From a bacterium (GTDB lineage: Bacteria; UBA4055), in assembly GCA_029559475.1 (NCBI GenBank), contig JAKQBN010000030.1, positions 1 to 64,000 of the forward strand: a stretch of DNA of 64,000 bases, written 5' to 3'. Shown one piece after another: positions 53,518 through 63,139 of this stretch. The notes beneath the pieces are model-generated. The model was not told the DNA's origin. It saw only the letters and a list, made by a program, of their open reading frames with translations, and searched no databases. The translations under genes were made by a program, and so were the position numbers. Each line of letters begins with the position of its first letter. Position 1 is the stretch's first letter.

Positions 53518-55143
53518 TTACTTCCTCTTCAAGTGAAATATTATTTCCGAGTAGGCACTTTTATCTCTTTCGGTACGGTTGAGCACTGGTCTTTTGAACT
53601 GATTTACAATTTTCATATCTGCATTATCTGCGATAGTTGGATATAAATTATATTTATCGTTTGCTACGAGAAACACATCATAATCCTTTACAAAGTACTT
53701 TTTTACATTGTTCAAAACATCGCTTATGCCTTTAACATAGCTATCTTTAGCTTCTCGGCCTTGACCTTTGAAAAGAGGTCCGATTTCAAGCTCGTCATTC
53801 CTGTCGAATCCGAAAAGATCATAAGCGTAGGCATGCTGTTCATGATAATCAATTAAACCTACATAAGGAGGTGATGAAAATATCCCGTTTATTTTCTTTT
53901 TTGAAACAAGTTTTGAAAATTCAGGATCCAATTTTTTTAAACCGTTGACTATATCAATCGTTCTGCTGTCACCGGTCAGGCAAGTATGAAATGTTTCTTT
54001 TTTTAGCTTTGAGTAATCTTCTAAGCGCTTTACAGTGTCTTTAGCGTATCTTTCCCACCAGCTCAAAATTGAAAATAAAGGTTTGCATATTTTACCGTGT
54101 TTTGAACAGTAATATGTCGTCGTTACAGGCTCGAAAAGAGTTGCAAGATCTGCATGAGTAGTTGCTCTGCAACTTCTGATAGTCCTGCTTAATATTACGC
54201 TTACAATTTCTTTCGTATCCGAATTAGCTATTTTCTTTATCTCATTGTGCACTATTTCAATTTCTTCTCTGATGTGCTCAGAATACCATTTGTCGAGAAA
54301 TGAGCCTTCTTTGCTTTGTCGCTGCTTGATTTTATACTCAGCTACTAATTTTTTGAAGATCGGTAAGAACTCTTTTTCTTTTTCAGCTCCATAAGTATCT
54401 TCATCTACCATTTTACGCTTAATATTGTAACGGTATTCTGGAGACGGAAAATGTTTTAGATTAAAATCATATAGCTCGTGTAATAATTTTTCTTCAAATT
54501 CTACAGTATGATTATCTTTCAAGAATAATTTTAGTTTTTTAGAAATTTCGCTTATAACTTTTAGCACTTCATCATAGTTATAGTCTTTAACTTTACATTT
54601 AGCTATCATAGAATTGAATGCTGAAACATCAATCCCTATTGAATGGATTCCAAGTTCGCAAGCTTGTACCATTGTAGTGCCGCTGCCTGAAAAAGGATCG
54701 AGTACTATATCACCTTGTTTGAAGTAAATCTCTTTTTTGAAATCATCAACATGCGCGTCTAAAAAATACTCAACCAGTTGAGGTATAAATTTTCCTTTGT
54801 AGGGATGTAATCTGTGAACATGTTTTGTTGTGTCTGATTCTTTATACTGATCAAATGACAATGCCCAATTAAGATCATTTCCAAGTTCTTTTTTCCATGT
54901 ATCTACTCTGGATTCCTTAAAACCCGCATAATATTCGGCAAGCTCTTCTTTAACAACCATAGTCGATCCATTTTCGCCAATTTTTTTTATTCTACCGTAC
55001 TGGACTAAATAAGATATATTTGAAGGTGTTACATTTTTCCCTAGTAAATCTGAAGCCCAATCGCTTGCTTCCTTTATTGACAATAATTCTGACATTTTCT
55101 TTACCTGCTTCATGTGCAATTTATCTGTCTTTTCAATCTTCAT
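53518..55143 (-). CDS. DNA methyltransferase of the disrupted restriction-modification system
   Basis: The 541-residue product has an N-terminal helix-turn-helix-like segment (about 20-75, LSIKEASDWASDLLGKNVTPSNIS). SAM motif I is DPFSGSGTT (149-157) and catalytic motif IV is SSPPY (423-427), which indicates an amino-methylating enzyme (N4-cytosine or N6-adenine), with a large helical insert between. It is intact, while its partner nuclease gene next door is broken by the mobile element, so it now acts as an orphan methylase that should still protect or mark the same sites. The exact start is uncertain because no strong ribosome site is visible. Confidence 0.88.
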   Translation of the reverse strand: MKIEKTDKLHMKQVKKMSELLSIKEASDWASDLLGKNVTPSNISYLVQYGRIKKIGENGSTMVVKEELAEYYAGFKESRVDTWKKELGNDLNWALSFDQYKESDTTKHVHRLHPYKGKFIPQLVEYFLDAHVDDFKKEIYFKQGDIVLDPFSGSGTTMVQACELGIHSIGIDVSAFNSMIAKCKVKDYNYDEVLKVISEISKKLKLFLKDNHTVEFEEKLLHELYDFNLKHFPSPEYRYNIKRKMVDEDTYGAEKEKEFLPIFKKLVAEYKIKQRQSKEGSFLDKWYSEHIREEIEIVHNEIKKIANSDTKEIVSVILSRTIRSCRATTHADLATLFEPVTTTYYCSKHGKICKPLFSILSWWERYAKDTVKRLEDYSKLKKETFHTCLTGDSRTIDIVNGLKKLDPEFSKLVSKKKINGIFSSPPYVGLIDYHEQHAYAYDLFGFDRNDELEIGPLFKGQGREAKDSYVKGISDVLNNVKKYFVKDYDVFLVANDKYNLYPTIADNADMKIVNQFKRPVLNRTERDKSAYSEIIFHLKRK

Positions 55144-55192
55144 AAACGTTTCTAATTTACTCTAAACAAGTTGTTTTTACAAACAAAATTCC

Positions 55193-55375
55193 TTATTTAT
55201 TTTCAAGTATTGTTTCATTTATAGAAGATTCTATAGCATCAAACCAATCTATTTTTTCTGCAATCACATCTTTTATCTTTAAAATTTCAGACGAATTTAA
55301 TTTTCTTCCCAATACTTCTTCAGATACATTCTGAACATCTTCATCTGTTAATTCATAAACAACATTCTTTCTCAT
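55193..55375 (-). CDS. Small hypothetical protein upstream of the methyltransferase
   Basis: The 60-residue acidic, helical protein (MRKNVVYELTDEDVQNVSEE, then IKDVIAEKIDWFDAIESSI) sits 49 bp before the methyltransferase and reads in the same direction. The helical content and position would suit a control or accessory protein of the restriction-modification locus, but no DNA-binding motif is clear. The ATG has a plausible GAGGAG region upstream (in the 30-bp gap to ispF). Confidence 0.55.
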   Translation of the reverse strand: MRKNVVYELTDEDVQNVSEEVLGRKLNSSEILKIKDVIAEKIDWFDAIESSINETILENK

Positions 55376-55405
55376 ATAGATATTAACTCCTCATTTTTTT
55401 TCAAT

Positions 55406-55894
55406 TTATTTCTTCCTTACCCCTTTCTCCAACATGACCACAGCCTGAGCGGCGATTCCTTCGCCTCTGCCTTCGAAGCCGAGTTTTTCGGTGGTGGTGG
55501 CTTTGACCGATATGTTTTTGATTTCAGTTTGGAGTAATTTGGCTATGACCGAGCGCATTTGGTCAATGTGGTCTTTGAGCTTTGGTTGTTCGCAGATGAC
55601 TACCGCGTCGATGTTGTTTATTATATAACCTTCAGCTTTGATGAGCGCGTAAACCTTTTCTAAGAGTATTCTGCTGTCTATGTTCTTGTATGAGCTGTCG
55701 TTGTCGGGGAAATGTTTTCCGATGTCGCTCAAGGCTAAGGCTCCGAGCATGGCGTCCATTATTGCGTGGAGAAGCACATCCGCGTCCGAGTGGCCGAGCA
55801 GTCCTTTTTCATAAGGAATTTCGATCCCGCCGATAATGCATTTTCTGCCTTCGACCAGCTTGTGAACATCGTATCCTATACCTATTCTGTACAT
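55406..55894 (-). CDS. ispF: 2-C-methyl-D-erythritol 2,4-cyclodiphosphate synthase
   Basis: The 162-residue product has normal length for IspF. The zinc-site residues are in GYDVHKL and the [19 protein letters not shown] segment; DIGKHFPD and the C-terminal [22 protein letters not shown] are diagnostic. It closes the cyclic diphosphate in the non-mevalonate isoprenoid pathway. It lies 20 bp after the AsmA-like gene on the same strand and marks the end of the accessory island. Confidence 0.95.
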   Translation of the reverse strand: MYRIGIGYDVHKLVEGRKCIIGGIEIPYEKGLLGHSDADVLLHAIMDAMLGALALSDIGKHFPDNDSSYKNIDSRILLEKVYALIKAEGYIINNIDAVVICEQPKLKDHIDQMRSVIAKLLQTEIKNISVKATTTEKLGFEGRGEGIAAQAVVMLEKGVRKK

Positions 55895-55914
55895 AGATCC
55901 CTCTTAAATTAAAA

Positions 55915-58900
55915 TTACAGATCTTCCTTTACATACTTATCAAGATAAAACTTGAGCGACTGTTTTGACAGCGATATCTGTTCCGGTAGCGGGAAATAGA
56001 CGAGATACCACGGTTTTTTCAGCTTTATCAGAGTATATATGAAATTATTTTTTATCGTGAATGAGAACAGATCGACCTTTATGCCCGGGAATGCGTTGAG
56101 GGTATTTTTTATCATCCCCGCAGTTTGATCGCCGGAGTTCTTATTGAGGAATTCAAGCAGATATTTTGCATCATCGCCCGAAAGCTTGGAGAGATTTATT
56201 TCACCGTTCAAATCAGGTTCATTTATGAAGTCGAGTCCTTTTGAATTCAGCTTCACTATAACATTGAGCTCTGTAGAAGGGCTGTGCTTTGTCTTTTTCC
56301 TGTTGAGATAGTAAGTGTTAAGACCGGTCATGGTCAGTCCCAGGTCGAGGTTCGCTCTTGTGATTATATCGTCAAATCCGCCTTCCCCGAGATCGAGCCT
56401 GATAAATCCGTCCGTGTTCCCGTCGAATATCTCATAATAGAATCTGTTCAGGCAGAATTTGTTGTTGTCGAAAAATACGTCGAGATCGATATTTCTTATA
56501 GTGTTCCTGAATAATTTATGATCGACAGCCACTGTATCGATTTTGAGGTTTGAAACAGGCACACCGTTCTTCCTGTAGTGTTCCCTCATATCCTTATATT
56601 CTATAAAATCGAATTCGTCAGGTATATCGTACTTTTTATAGCCGTTGAGCTTCATTTCCTTCAGATCAAGTTTCGCATTTAGCGGAATATCGGCGTTCAG
56701 ATTTACTATCCTGACCTCATTGCCCAAAGAATCCAGCTCTATGACCATGCTGATGTTTTGAATAGTTTCTGTATGTTCGAAAGAAGCTGTTTTCATATTG
56801 CCTTTCAGCTTTGTAGCGCCGGAAATATTACCTTTGAGATCATAAATTCCCTTCAGGAACGGATACTTCTTCTGCAGTCCGAGCTTATGCGTGATCTCAA
56901 GATCGTACATGTTCACACTGTCCTTCAAATTCGCCGTACCTTTGACGTTAAGATCGGTTTCGAGCGCGGGCACAGACAGGCTGAGTTTGTTTATCCTGAC
57001 TTCACCCGTTTCTGTATATCTGATGTTATTCTCAAGCTTTGCATTCCCGGTTATCCCCATTTCTTTCAGGATGCCGGCATAATCTCCGCCGCTGACATTT
57101 ATGTCGCCGATCAGAGAAATATCCTTCGTTATCAAATTGACTTTCTGGCTGACGGTCAGACCGTTCTTTAAAGCTATATCATCGTGATATAAAGAATCAG
57201 CTTTTAGATCAAGCCTGAGTTCCGATGTTGATTCCTGCTTCGTAATATTCCCGCCGCCTTCCGCTGAAATATTCAGGCTTCCGTTGTACAGCCTTGTGTT
57301 CTGTATCTGAGGTATCCCGGTCGCTTTTCCCACCTTAAGCAGCTCGTCAAGATCCGCCGAAACGTCAAATTTCGCCATGCTGACATCGTTCGATCCGAGA
57401 TCGGCGAAAAGGTCTTTTATATCCGCGGAGAACATATCGTTCAGCTTTGCTGTAAATTCGTATATTTTATATTTTGAAGACGGATGTCCGCTGATATCTG
57501 CGTACAGGTAAGTTTCGAGACTGGCATCTTTCGCTGCAGAATACATTGAGGCGGTTTCATTATTGTATTCCGTTGTCACATTGAGAGTGTTCTTAAGTTC
57601 TCCGCGCGAATATTTCAGATCTTCATCAAGGGTAATATAAAGTCCTGCCGGGGCTGAATCGATAATAGTGTGCGGATGGATCCTGTCCGCTTTTATGATC
57701 AGATCGGCTTTTGTGCGTTTTATCAGCGCGGGAAGTGAAGTGTTCGTCAGATCAAATGTAGCGTCGGCCTTAATATTTATATTTCCTTCAGCTACATCTT
57801 TGATGTCATATTCGAGTTTTGCGCTTTCAGGCAAAAAATCGCTTTTCAGCTTGGGCACAATTGAAAGCTTCTGCGCTCCGGTAGAATATTTTTTCCCGGA
57901 AATGACCGCGCTTATGCTTTCAAGCGCAAGATCCAGGTTTACTCCGCTGCTCAGAAGTTTATAATCCTTCATCTCTGCGGCGAATCCGCTTTTTATAGCC
58001 ATCCCGTTGGCCAAAGCAGAAATATCTTTCTTTTTATAACTGACCGCACCGGCCGAAAGATCAAGATAGCCGACCGCTTTAATGATATTCTGCGCGGCAT
58101 CGTAGTATAGCTCAAGATCGCTCAGGGTTAGTTCTGAACTCTTAAGACTTAGAAAACTCAGATCAGCAAGCTTATCGGCTTTGACGAACGATACAAGTTT
58201 ATCAAGATCGGCATAAATTTCAGGAATGCTTATTTTAGCTTTCTGCGACGAAGAAAGTCCGGCTATCGTTCCTGTGATCTCTGTTCTGAACATATCAGAA
58301 ATGTTCAGCGATAATTTCTGAAGATCTAAGGAATCCATATTAAGATTATAATTTGCTTTTAAATTTATGTCAACAGCGCCTGTGTGTTCGATATTCATCG
58401 CGCCTGTACGCAGCCTAAGCTCTCTTATATTATGCGTAAGTTCAGCTTCAATTTTCTCATTTTTAGCGCTGATCTTCAGAACCATATCCTGAAAGAACCT
58501 GATATCGTTCGATTTATCTGTGAATATAAACCCGTTCCTGTCGCCTGTACTGAATTCAACGTCAGCACTATAATTATCCATATCCTTAAAATTCACATCA
58601 TTGAGTTTTAAAGTGTAAAGCGGCAGAACAGCTTTCATCGGATTTTCAGGCGATCTGTCTTCATAAATAGCTTCGAGATCGTTCAGTTCGAAATTTTTCA
58701 GATCTATTATGAATTTCGCACCTGAAGAAGGCTCTTCCGGCTTTTCCGGCGGAGGCGGCTCCTCTTTGCTTTTGAATTTCTCAATGATACCGTCGAAATT
58801 GAATCTGCCGTCCGCATCCCGCACAATATTTATTTTCGGGTGATCGATCTTTATGGTTTTAACTACAAGCTGCTTATCAAGAAGCGGCCACAGATCATAC

Positions 58901-59178
58901 TTTAAAGTGAAAGATTCCATGCTGAAAAGCGAATCCGGAACGTCATTGTCCGTGAAGCTGAACTTGTCGATCTTTATCCCGCTGAAAAGGCTGAAATCAA
59001 TGCTCTCGATCTCAACTCCGAGGTTATATTTCTCTTTCATATAGGATTCGATCTTTGAGATCAGGAAAGAAGATGGGAAAAAATACTGCAGCATTAAAAT
59101 TATGCCTGCAATCAATAATACGATCCCGCCCGTTATGTATAACATCCATTTGAGTATTTTTTTCGGCTTGAATTTCAT
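55915..59178 (-). CDS. AsmA-like envelope protein
   Basis: The 1087-residue protein has one N-terminal transmembrane segment (about 12-33, WMLYITGGIVLLIAGIILML). A long beta-rich periplasmic region follows, with an AsmA-type N-terminus (NLGVEIESIDFSLFSGIKIDKFSFTD, then LKYDLWPLL) and repeated strand pairs to the end. AsmA/TamB-type proteins form beta-taco grooves thought to carry lipids between the membranes. The size and single anchor match. It sits six bases after the kinase-like gene, so they are cotranscribed. Confidence 0.82.
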   Translation of the reverse strand: MKFKPKKILKWMLYITGGIVLLIAGIILMLQYFFPSSFLISKIESYMKEKYNLGVEIESIDFSLFSGIKIDKFSFTDNDVPDSLFSMESFTLKYDLWPLLDKQLVVKTIKIDHPKINIVRDADGRFNFDGIIEKFKSKEEPPPPEKPEEPSSGAKFIIDLKNFELNDLEAIYEDRSPENPMKAVLPLYTLKLNDVNFKDMDNYSADVEFSTGDRNGFIFTDKSNDIRFFQDMVLKISAKNEKIEAELTHNIRELRLRTGAMNIEHTGAVDINLKANYNLNMDSLDLQKLSLNISDMFRTEITGTIAGLSSSQKAKISIPEIYADLDKLVSFVKADKLADLSFLSLKSSELTLSDLELYYDAAQNIIKAVGYLDLSAGAVSYKKKDISALANGMAIKSGFAAEMKDYKLLSSGVNLDLALESISAVISGKKYSTGAQKLSIVPKLKSDFLPESAKLEYDIKDVAEGNINIKADATFDLTNTSLPALIKRTKADLIIKADRIHPHTIIDSAPAGLYITLDEDLKYSRGELKNTLNVTTEYNNETASMYSAAKDASLETYLYADISGHPSSKYKIYEFTAKLNDMFSADIKDLFADLGSNDVSMAKFDVSADLDELLKVGKATGIPQIQNTRLYNGSLNISAEGGGNITKQESTSELRLDLKADSLYHDDIALKNGLTVSQKVNLITKDISLIGDINVSGGDYAGILKEMGITGNAKLENNIRYTETGEVRINKLSLSVPALETDLNVKGTANLKDSVNMYDLEITHKLGLQKKYPFLKGIYDLKGNISGATKLKGNMKTASFEHTETIQNISMVIELDSLGNEVRIVNLNADIPLNAKLDLKEMKLNGYKKYDIPDEFDFIEYKDMREHYRKNGVPVSNLKIDTVAVDHKLFRNTIRNIDLDVFFDNNKFCLNRFYYEIFDGNTDGFIRLDLGEGGFDDIITRANLDLGLTMTGLNTYYLNRKKTKHSPSTELNVIVKLNSKGLDFINEPDLNGEINLSKLSGDDAKYLLEFLNKNSGDQTAGMIKNTLNAFPGIKVDLFSFTIKNNFIYTLIKLKKPWYLVYFPLPEQISLSKQSLKFYLDKYVKEDL

Positions 59179-59183
59179 CAGGT

Positions 59184-59921
59184 TTATTTTTTCAGTAATT
59201 GAATTTTAAATTCAGCACCTTGATCAGAACTTGAGATCATGTGTTCATAATTTGGATATTTCTCAAGTATGAGCCGCAGAAAATATATATCCGGACATTT
59301 ATCTGTTTCTTCTTCTTCGAGGCTGATCTTTCTTTCCGAATTGACTGAAAGCCATACGCAGTTGTCAAGGTTCCGGGTTCTGTAAACGATCCTGTTATCC
59401 TTATCACCTTCAGGGACTGAATCTATCATTTGCTTTGTAACAGCATATAATATGCAATAAATGTCCTTGTTTACCATTTTTATGAACGGATTCCCGTCAA
59501 GTTCGGTCTCTACTTTTGTTTCGTGTTTGAATTTCCTGTCGAATTTGAAAAAATCACAGAATGATCTCACTGCCCCGTTTATGTCTATCATCTGAATTCC
59601 GGGCGTATTCTCGTTGAATATTTTATCGTTTATCACTTTTATAAAGGCATTAAGCTCATTCATGGGTTCTTTGAGCTGCTCTGATATTTTGAGCATATCA
59701 TCATATTCGACTTTTTTGAAATTATATTCTGCTTCGCTCATACCTTCTTTTGCGGCTTCGAGTTTTTTGATCTTCATCTGAATTTTCATATTGAAAAGCT
59801 GAAGTTTTGAATCTACGGCAGTGATTTTACCGTTTATGTTATGGACAAAACCGGGCATCAGAACCCCGTACTGCATATTAAAATATTGTTCCTTGAGCGC
59901 TTCTATCAGTTCCTTTTCCAT
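59184..59921 (-). CDS. Degenerate histidine-kinase-like protein
   Basis: The 245-residue soluble protein has GFVHNINGKITAVDSKLQLF (residues 24 onward, His27), which resembles the H-box helix of histidine kinases (HxxNNPL). A second helix follows (about 70-110). The C-terminal half is laid out like a GHKL ATPase (KDIYCILYAVTKQMIDSVPEGDKDN, then WLSVNSERKISLEEEE, SSDQGAEFKIQLLK), but the N-box Asn, the DxGxG and the GxG lid glycines are missing. ATP binding is therefore doubtful. No sensor domain or response regulator is adjacent. It overlaps no gene and lies six bases before the AsmA-like gene. Confidence 0.55.
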   Translation of the reverse strand: MEKELIEALKEQYFNMQYGVLMPGFVHNINGKITAVDSKLQLFNMKIQMKIKKLEAAKEGMSEAEYNFKKVEYDDMLKISEQLKEPMNELNAFIKVINDKIFNENTPGIQMIDINGAVRSFCDFFKFDRKFKHETKVETELDGNPFIKMVNKDIYCILYAVTKQMIDSVPEGDKDNRIVYRTRNLDNCVWLSVNSERKISLEEEETDKCPDIYFLRLILEKYPNYEHMISSSDQGAEFKIQLLKK

Positions 59922-60028
59922 AACTTGAGCCTCTTTATGTTCTTTTATAACTTAACTGTATAATATAGGATTGAATGTTATATTATTCAAGAAATAAATG
60001 CTGATATTCGCGCGGGTGGCATTATATT

Positions 60029-60396
60029 GCCCGGCATAAGTTCATCTATAAACTTTAATTTAGAGGTGTAACGGGATCCGTTCTTATATGAATTATGTCT
60101 CTCCGCATGACCGGCAGTGGTTATTTAGAAGAGTGATATATTTTGATAAGCAGAAACGCATCCTCGCTTTATCGTTTGAACGAGCCGTATATCCGGAGAA
60201 AAAATATCAAAGATCGTGCCGGTACGATTCAGATCCAAATTATCATATAATTAATGCTGATATTTTTTTGGAGAATGATATGCGAGTGATATTAATGCCG
60301 GCTTAGCCGGTTGCGGTCTGCTTAGAAAAATTATAAAAAGAGACCAAATTGAACGGATGGCTGCAGGATGAGATCCGGAATGAATTTATACCGGGC
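60029..60396 (+). repeat. Dispersed intergenic repeat, copy C (full form)
   Basis: This is the longest copy. It is bounded by an imperfect inverted repeat, GCCCGGCATAAGTTCAT (60029-60045) and ATGAATTTATACCGGGC (60380-60396), with 15 of 17 positions complementary. Inside are GACCGGCAGTG (60109), GAGTGATATATTTTGATAAGC, GAACGAGCC, AAAAAATATCA, GATCGTGCCGGTACGATTC, TGATATTTTTTTGGAG, ATATGCGAGTGATATTAATG and the right-end box GCAGGATGAGATCCGGAATGAA. A 57-codon stretch shared with copy A reads as peptide but is broken in copy B, so I treat it as non-coding. It fills most of the 577-bp gap between the kinase-like gene and the barrel gene. Confidence 0.82.
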
Positions 60397-60448
60397 ATGA
60401 AAACGATATTACAAGAACATATTGAAAGGGCAAAACAAGTGTATGAAA

Positions 60449-60472
60449 TAAAAATGAGGGAATAATCCCTCA
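60449..60472 (-). terminator. Intrinsic terminator of the 60499-61986 gene
   Basis: On the minus strand TGAGGGA, a four-base loop and TCCCTCA form a seven-pair stem followed by TTTTT. It begins 26 bases after the barrel-gene stop codon and separates it from the repeat. Confidence 0.78.
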
Positions 60473-60498
60473 CTTTTAAATAGTTATGAAAATTCCGT

Positions 60499-61986
60499 TT
60501 AGTAGTTATAGATATACGACAACTGGAACTGGTAAGGATTCACGCCTGAATCAAGTCTTCTGTGGATCGAGAACATATAGTTTTCGCCCAGAGTAAGACC
60601 GACACCGAATGAAGTTTTCATTGACTTAATCCCGAAATCCCCGATATCTTCCGTCAGATCATCCGAATCACTGTTATAAGCTTCGCCCATATCGAAAATA
60701 GCTCTGATCTCAGTCAGATCGATCCCGGTAAAACCGATCACGAACCTGTCGTAAAATCCCCTGTTGCCGACAAATTCATTCAGCCTGTAGCCGGGAAGCG
60801 TCCCTGTTCCGCCCATACTGATATATTTAAAATTCGGTGTAGTCCTTTTATCGGTATAATCGATCGGCGTGCACGATTCAAGCCTGAATAAGTTTGAAAA
60901 TACCATAATGTCTTTGAACTTATTCTCGACAAAAATGCTGAAAAGCCCTTTCTTGAAAGAAAAATCCTGATCGTACTGGTCGAGCGTCTTTTCATAAGTA
61001 AAATAAGTGTCGACAAATGTTCCGTATCTTTTCAGATTACCTATATATCTGCCAGAAACCAGCAGATCCACCATATCCCCGGAATTTGCATTATTACCAT
61101 CGTAAAATTTATTCTTAATAAAATCCCTGTCGTTAAAGAACAGCGCCCAGTTAGTTTTATTCTTCAAAGAGTCTATCTCTTCGCTGTAAACTCCGGCTTT
61201 AACTGCGAATTCGTGCTCCATATCATCATTTTTTATCTTATAGACCGAACCTGCGAAAAGCCCGAAACCTTCGGTCTTGTAGTAATTATAGAAGTCCTGG
61301 TGAAGCAGAAATGCCGATAACGAGTTCATAAGCACAGGAAGCTTTCTCTGATCTTCAGATGCCACTCCGCTGAATTCGCAGCCGCCGAGAATAAGCTTTT
61401 CATCAAAGAATGACAGCCTCTGATCAGCATAATATTCCCAGTCTTTCATCCTGAAAGCATATCCGCCCGAAGCGTACATATCGAAATCTACATATTCCGT
61501 ATTGATCAAATCAAATTCGCCATTTAGACCTAAATACAACCCTTCCACCTTGGAATATGTCATAAAATCCTTTCTGATCAGAGAGTTATGAAAGAAGAAA
61601 CCTTTTTTATCTTCGCTTGAAATACTTATCGTTATCCTGCTGTCTTCATCGGAATCCGTGCTGTCGGTCTTATTCAGAATAAAATTCTTTATCTCGTCCA
61701 CAACATAATAGCTTGCTTCGTCATCCATATGATCGTTCTTAAAAACCTTTCCTGCGAAAGCTTTGACTTCGCCAGTCACTTTTCCCGCTTCACCTATCCT
61801 GATATCGCCCGCAAACACTTCAAGATTACCTTCAAGATAACCGTCTATCTGAGCATTCCCTTTAAAAACCTTTACATCTGATTTTAACGTATCTCCTGCC
61901 GCAAGCGTATAATCCGTGAACTTCGATACGGTCTCAGCGCTGAGCAGTCCGGCAGTTATTATTATTGATATTATTAATGATCTCAT
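60499..61986 (-). CDS. Outer-membrane barrel protein with N-terminal polymer-like strand repeats
   Basis: The 495-residue product has a signal peptide (to about 18), a short right-handed strand-repeat stretch (VFKGNAQIDGYLEGNLEVFAG, then IGEAGKVTGEVKAFAGKV, about 40-90) that resembles bactofilin-type repeats, and a C-terminal barrel. The segment GGTGTLPGYRLNEFVGNRGFYDRFVIGF matches the conserved strand turn of Omp85/surface-antigen barrels, and the chain ends in FQLSYIYNY. It probably folds in the outer membrane; whether it transports proteins is unknown. It lies 18 bp after the DUF4097-like gene on the same strand. Confidence 0.75.
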   Translation of the reverse strand: MRSLIISIIITAGLLSAETVSKFTDYTLAAGDTLKSDVKVFKGNAQIDGYLEGNLEVFAGDIRIGEAGKVTGEVKAFAGKVFKNDHMDDEASYYVVDEIKNFILNKTDSTDSDEDSRITISISSEDKKGFFFHNSLIRKDFMTYSKVEGLYLGLNGEFDLINTEYVDFDMYASGGYAFRMKDWEYYADQRLSFFDEKLILGGCEFSGVASEDQRKLPVLMNSLSAFLLHQDFYNYYKTEGFGLFAGSVYKIKNDDMEHEFAVKAGVYSEEIDSLKNKTNWALFFNDRDFIKNKFYDGNNANSGDMVDLLVSGRYIGNLKRYGTFVDTYFTYEKTLDQYDQDFSFKKGLFSIFVENKFKDIMVFSNLFRLESCTPIDYTDKRTTPNFKYISMGGTGTLPGYRLNEFVGNRGFYDRFVIGFTGIDLTEIRAIFDMGEAYNSDSDDLTEDIGDFGIKSMKTSFGVGLTLGENYMFSIHRRLDSGVNPYQFQLSYIYNY

Positions 61987-62004
61987 TTTATTTCCCCGCT
62001 TTTG

Positions 62005-63138
62005 CTATTTTACAGTTATGCTGCCCATGCTTTTACTGATCCTGAGGCATTTTTTATTTTTATTGCAGATCCTTATGTCCGAATCAAAATCCATTCCTGA
62101 TTTATAATCGGCTTTTTCATCGTTGACCGAAACATAATAATCGTACGATGCCGGATCTTTCAGTCCTACCTCGATATCACCGAAGCTGACTTTAATATCC
62201 GAATCGGTTTTACCCGCTATCCTGTGATTTGAAAGTTCGATCTCACCCATATTGACTTCAAGATTCAGATCTGCCTCGGATCCGGAAATCTCCAGATCAC
62301 CTGCATTGAGTTCGACATTTATCATATCCAGCTTAGAGTTGCTGATATCTATTCCTCCTAAAGATGATTTCACCTTTATTCTGTCGCCTTTCAGATCGCT
62401 GATCTTTACTTCGCCGCTCTGATTGACGATGTCGACCCATGTCACGGTCGATGAACTTATCTTTACATCTCCGACCTGGAATGAGCCTGAAAGCTTCCCG
62501 TTAAATCCGCTCAGGTCGAACTCGCCTGATTTATTATCGGCTTTAACAGAGCCGGTTATTTTTTTCAGATTGATATCTCCGGAGAATGTTCTAATATCAA
62601 GTACTCCTTCAAAATCCTCGACATTCAGATCGCCGGATTTACTCCTGTAATTTATTACTCCCGATACTCTGCTGATATCCGTGTCCATGTTCTTCCCGTT
62701 GAGCAGAAGTTCGCCTTTGATGTCTTTAACGTTAAGATCTCCGTTGTCAAGCGTAACTATGACAGAAACGTTCGCCGGTGTGAATATTGTCAGATATTCG
62801 CCGTCCCCGCTTTTTTTCTCAAGCCCTATCTTAAGCTCTTTATTAATTATAGTGACTTTAGCGTCCGGTTTTGAATTTTCATCTGCTTTAAGCTCTGCCG
62901 ACCTAAGCTGGTCTTCGGTCATTGATTTCTTGGAAAAATACAGTTCAATGGCTTTATTTTTGGTTCCTATTACGCTCGCATTAAGATTTTTTCCCTCGCA
63001 GGTGATCTGCCTGATACTCTGATTATCGAGAGTGATCTTCTTTATTCCTCCGCCTGTCTGAGTCGTATAATCAGTCGCATACAGCCCGGCCGCGATCACA
63101 ACCGGAATCATGACGGATACTATTCTTTTTATATTCAT
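62005..63138 (-). CDS. DUF4097-like exported beta-helix protein
   Basis: The 377-residue product has a signal peptide (to about 21). The rest is a run of strands with alternating D-I-x-G or LxVxxxxG patterns (GDLNVKDIKGELLLNGKNMD, SGDINLKKITGSVKADNKSGE, GDLEISGSEADLNLEVNMGEIEL), the hallmark of DUF4097 proteins, which are often encoded next to anti-sigma or PspC-type regulators. The location is periplasm or surface. It lies one base after the upstream HEAT-repeat gene's stop and 18 bp ahead of the barrel gene, so the three form one operon. Confidence 0.78.
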   Translation of the reverse strand: MNIKRIVSVMIPVVIAAGLYATDYTTQTGGGIKKITLDNQSIRQITCEGKNLNASVIGTKNKAIELYFSKKSMTEDQLRSAELKADENSKPDAKVTIINKELKIGLEKKSGDGEYLTIFTPANVSVIVTLDNGDLNVKDIKGELLLNGKNMDTDISRVSGVINYRSKSGDLNVEDFEGVLDIRTFSGDINLKKITGSVKADNKSGEFDLSGFNGKLSGSFQVGDVKISSSTVTWVDIVNQSGEVKISDLKGDRIKVKSSLGGIDISNSKLDMINVELNAGDLEISGSEADLNLEVNMGEIELSNHRIAGKTDSDIKVSFGDIEVGLKDPASYDYYVSVNDEKADYKSGMDFDSDIRICNKNKKCLRISKSMGSITVK

Positions 63139-63139
63139 T

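Noticed and set aside
57668-57964. Plus-strand frames inside the AsmA-like gene and similar antisense frames elsewhere
   Set aside because: They are shadows of long minus-strand genes with recognisable products and have no ribosome sites or motifs of their own.
60349-60465. Possible 38-residue ORF at the right end of repeat copy C (TTG start, contains LQDEIRNEFIPG)
   Set aside because: Only the first dozen codons recur in copies A and B, the start would be TTG with a weak ribosome site, and its end coincides with the terminator of the opposite gene.
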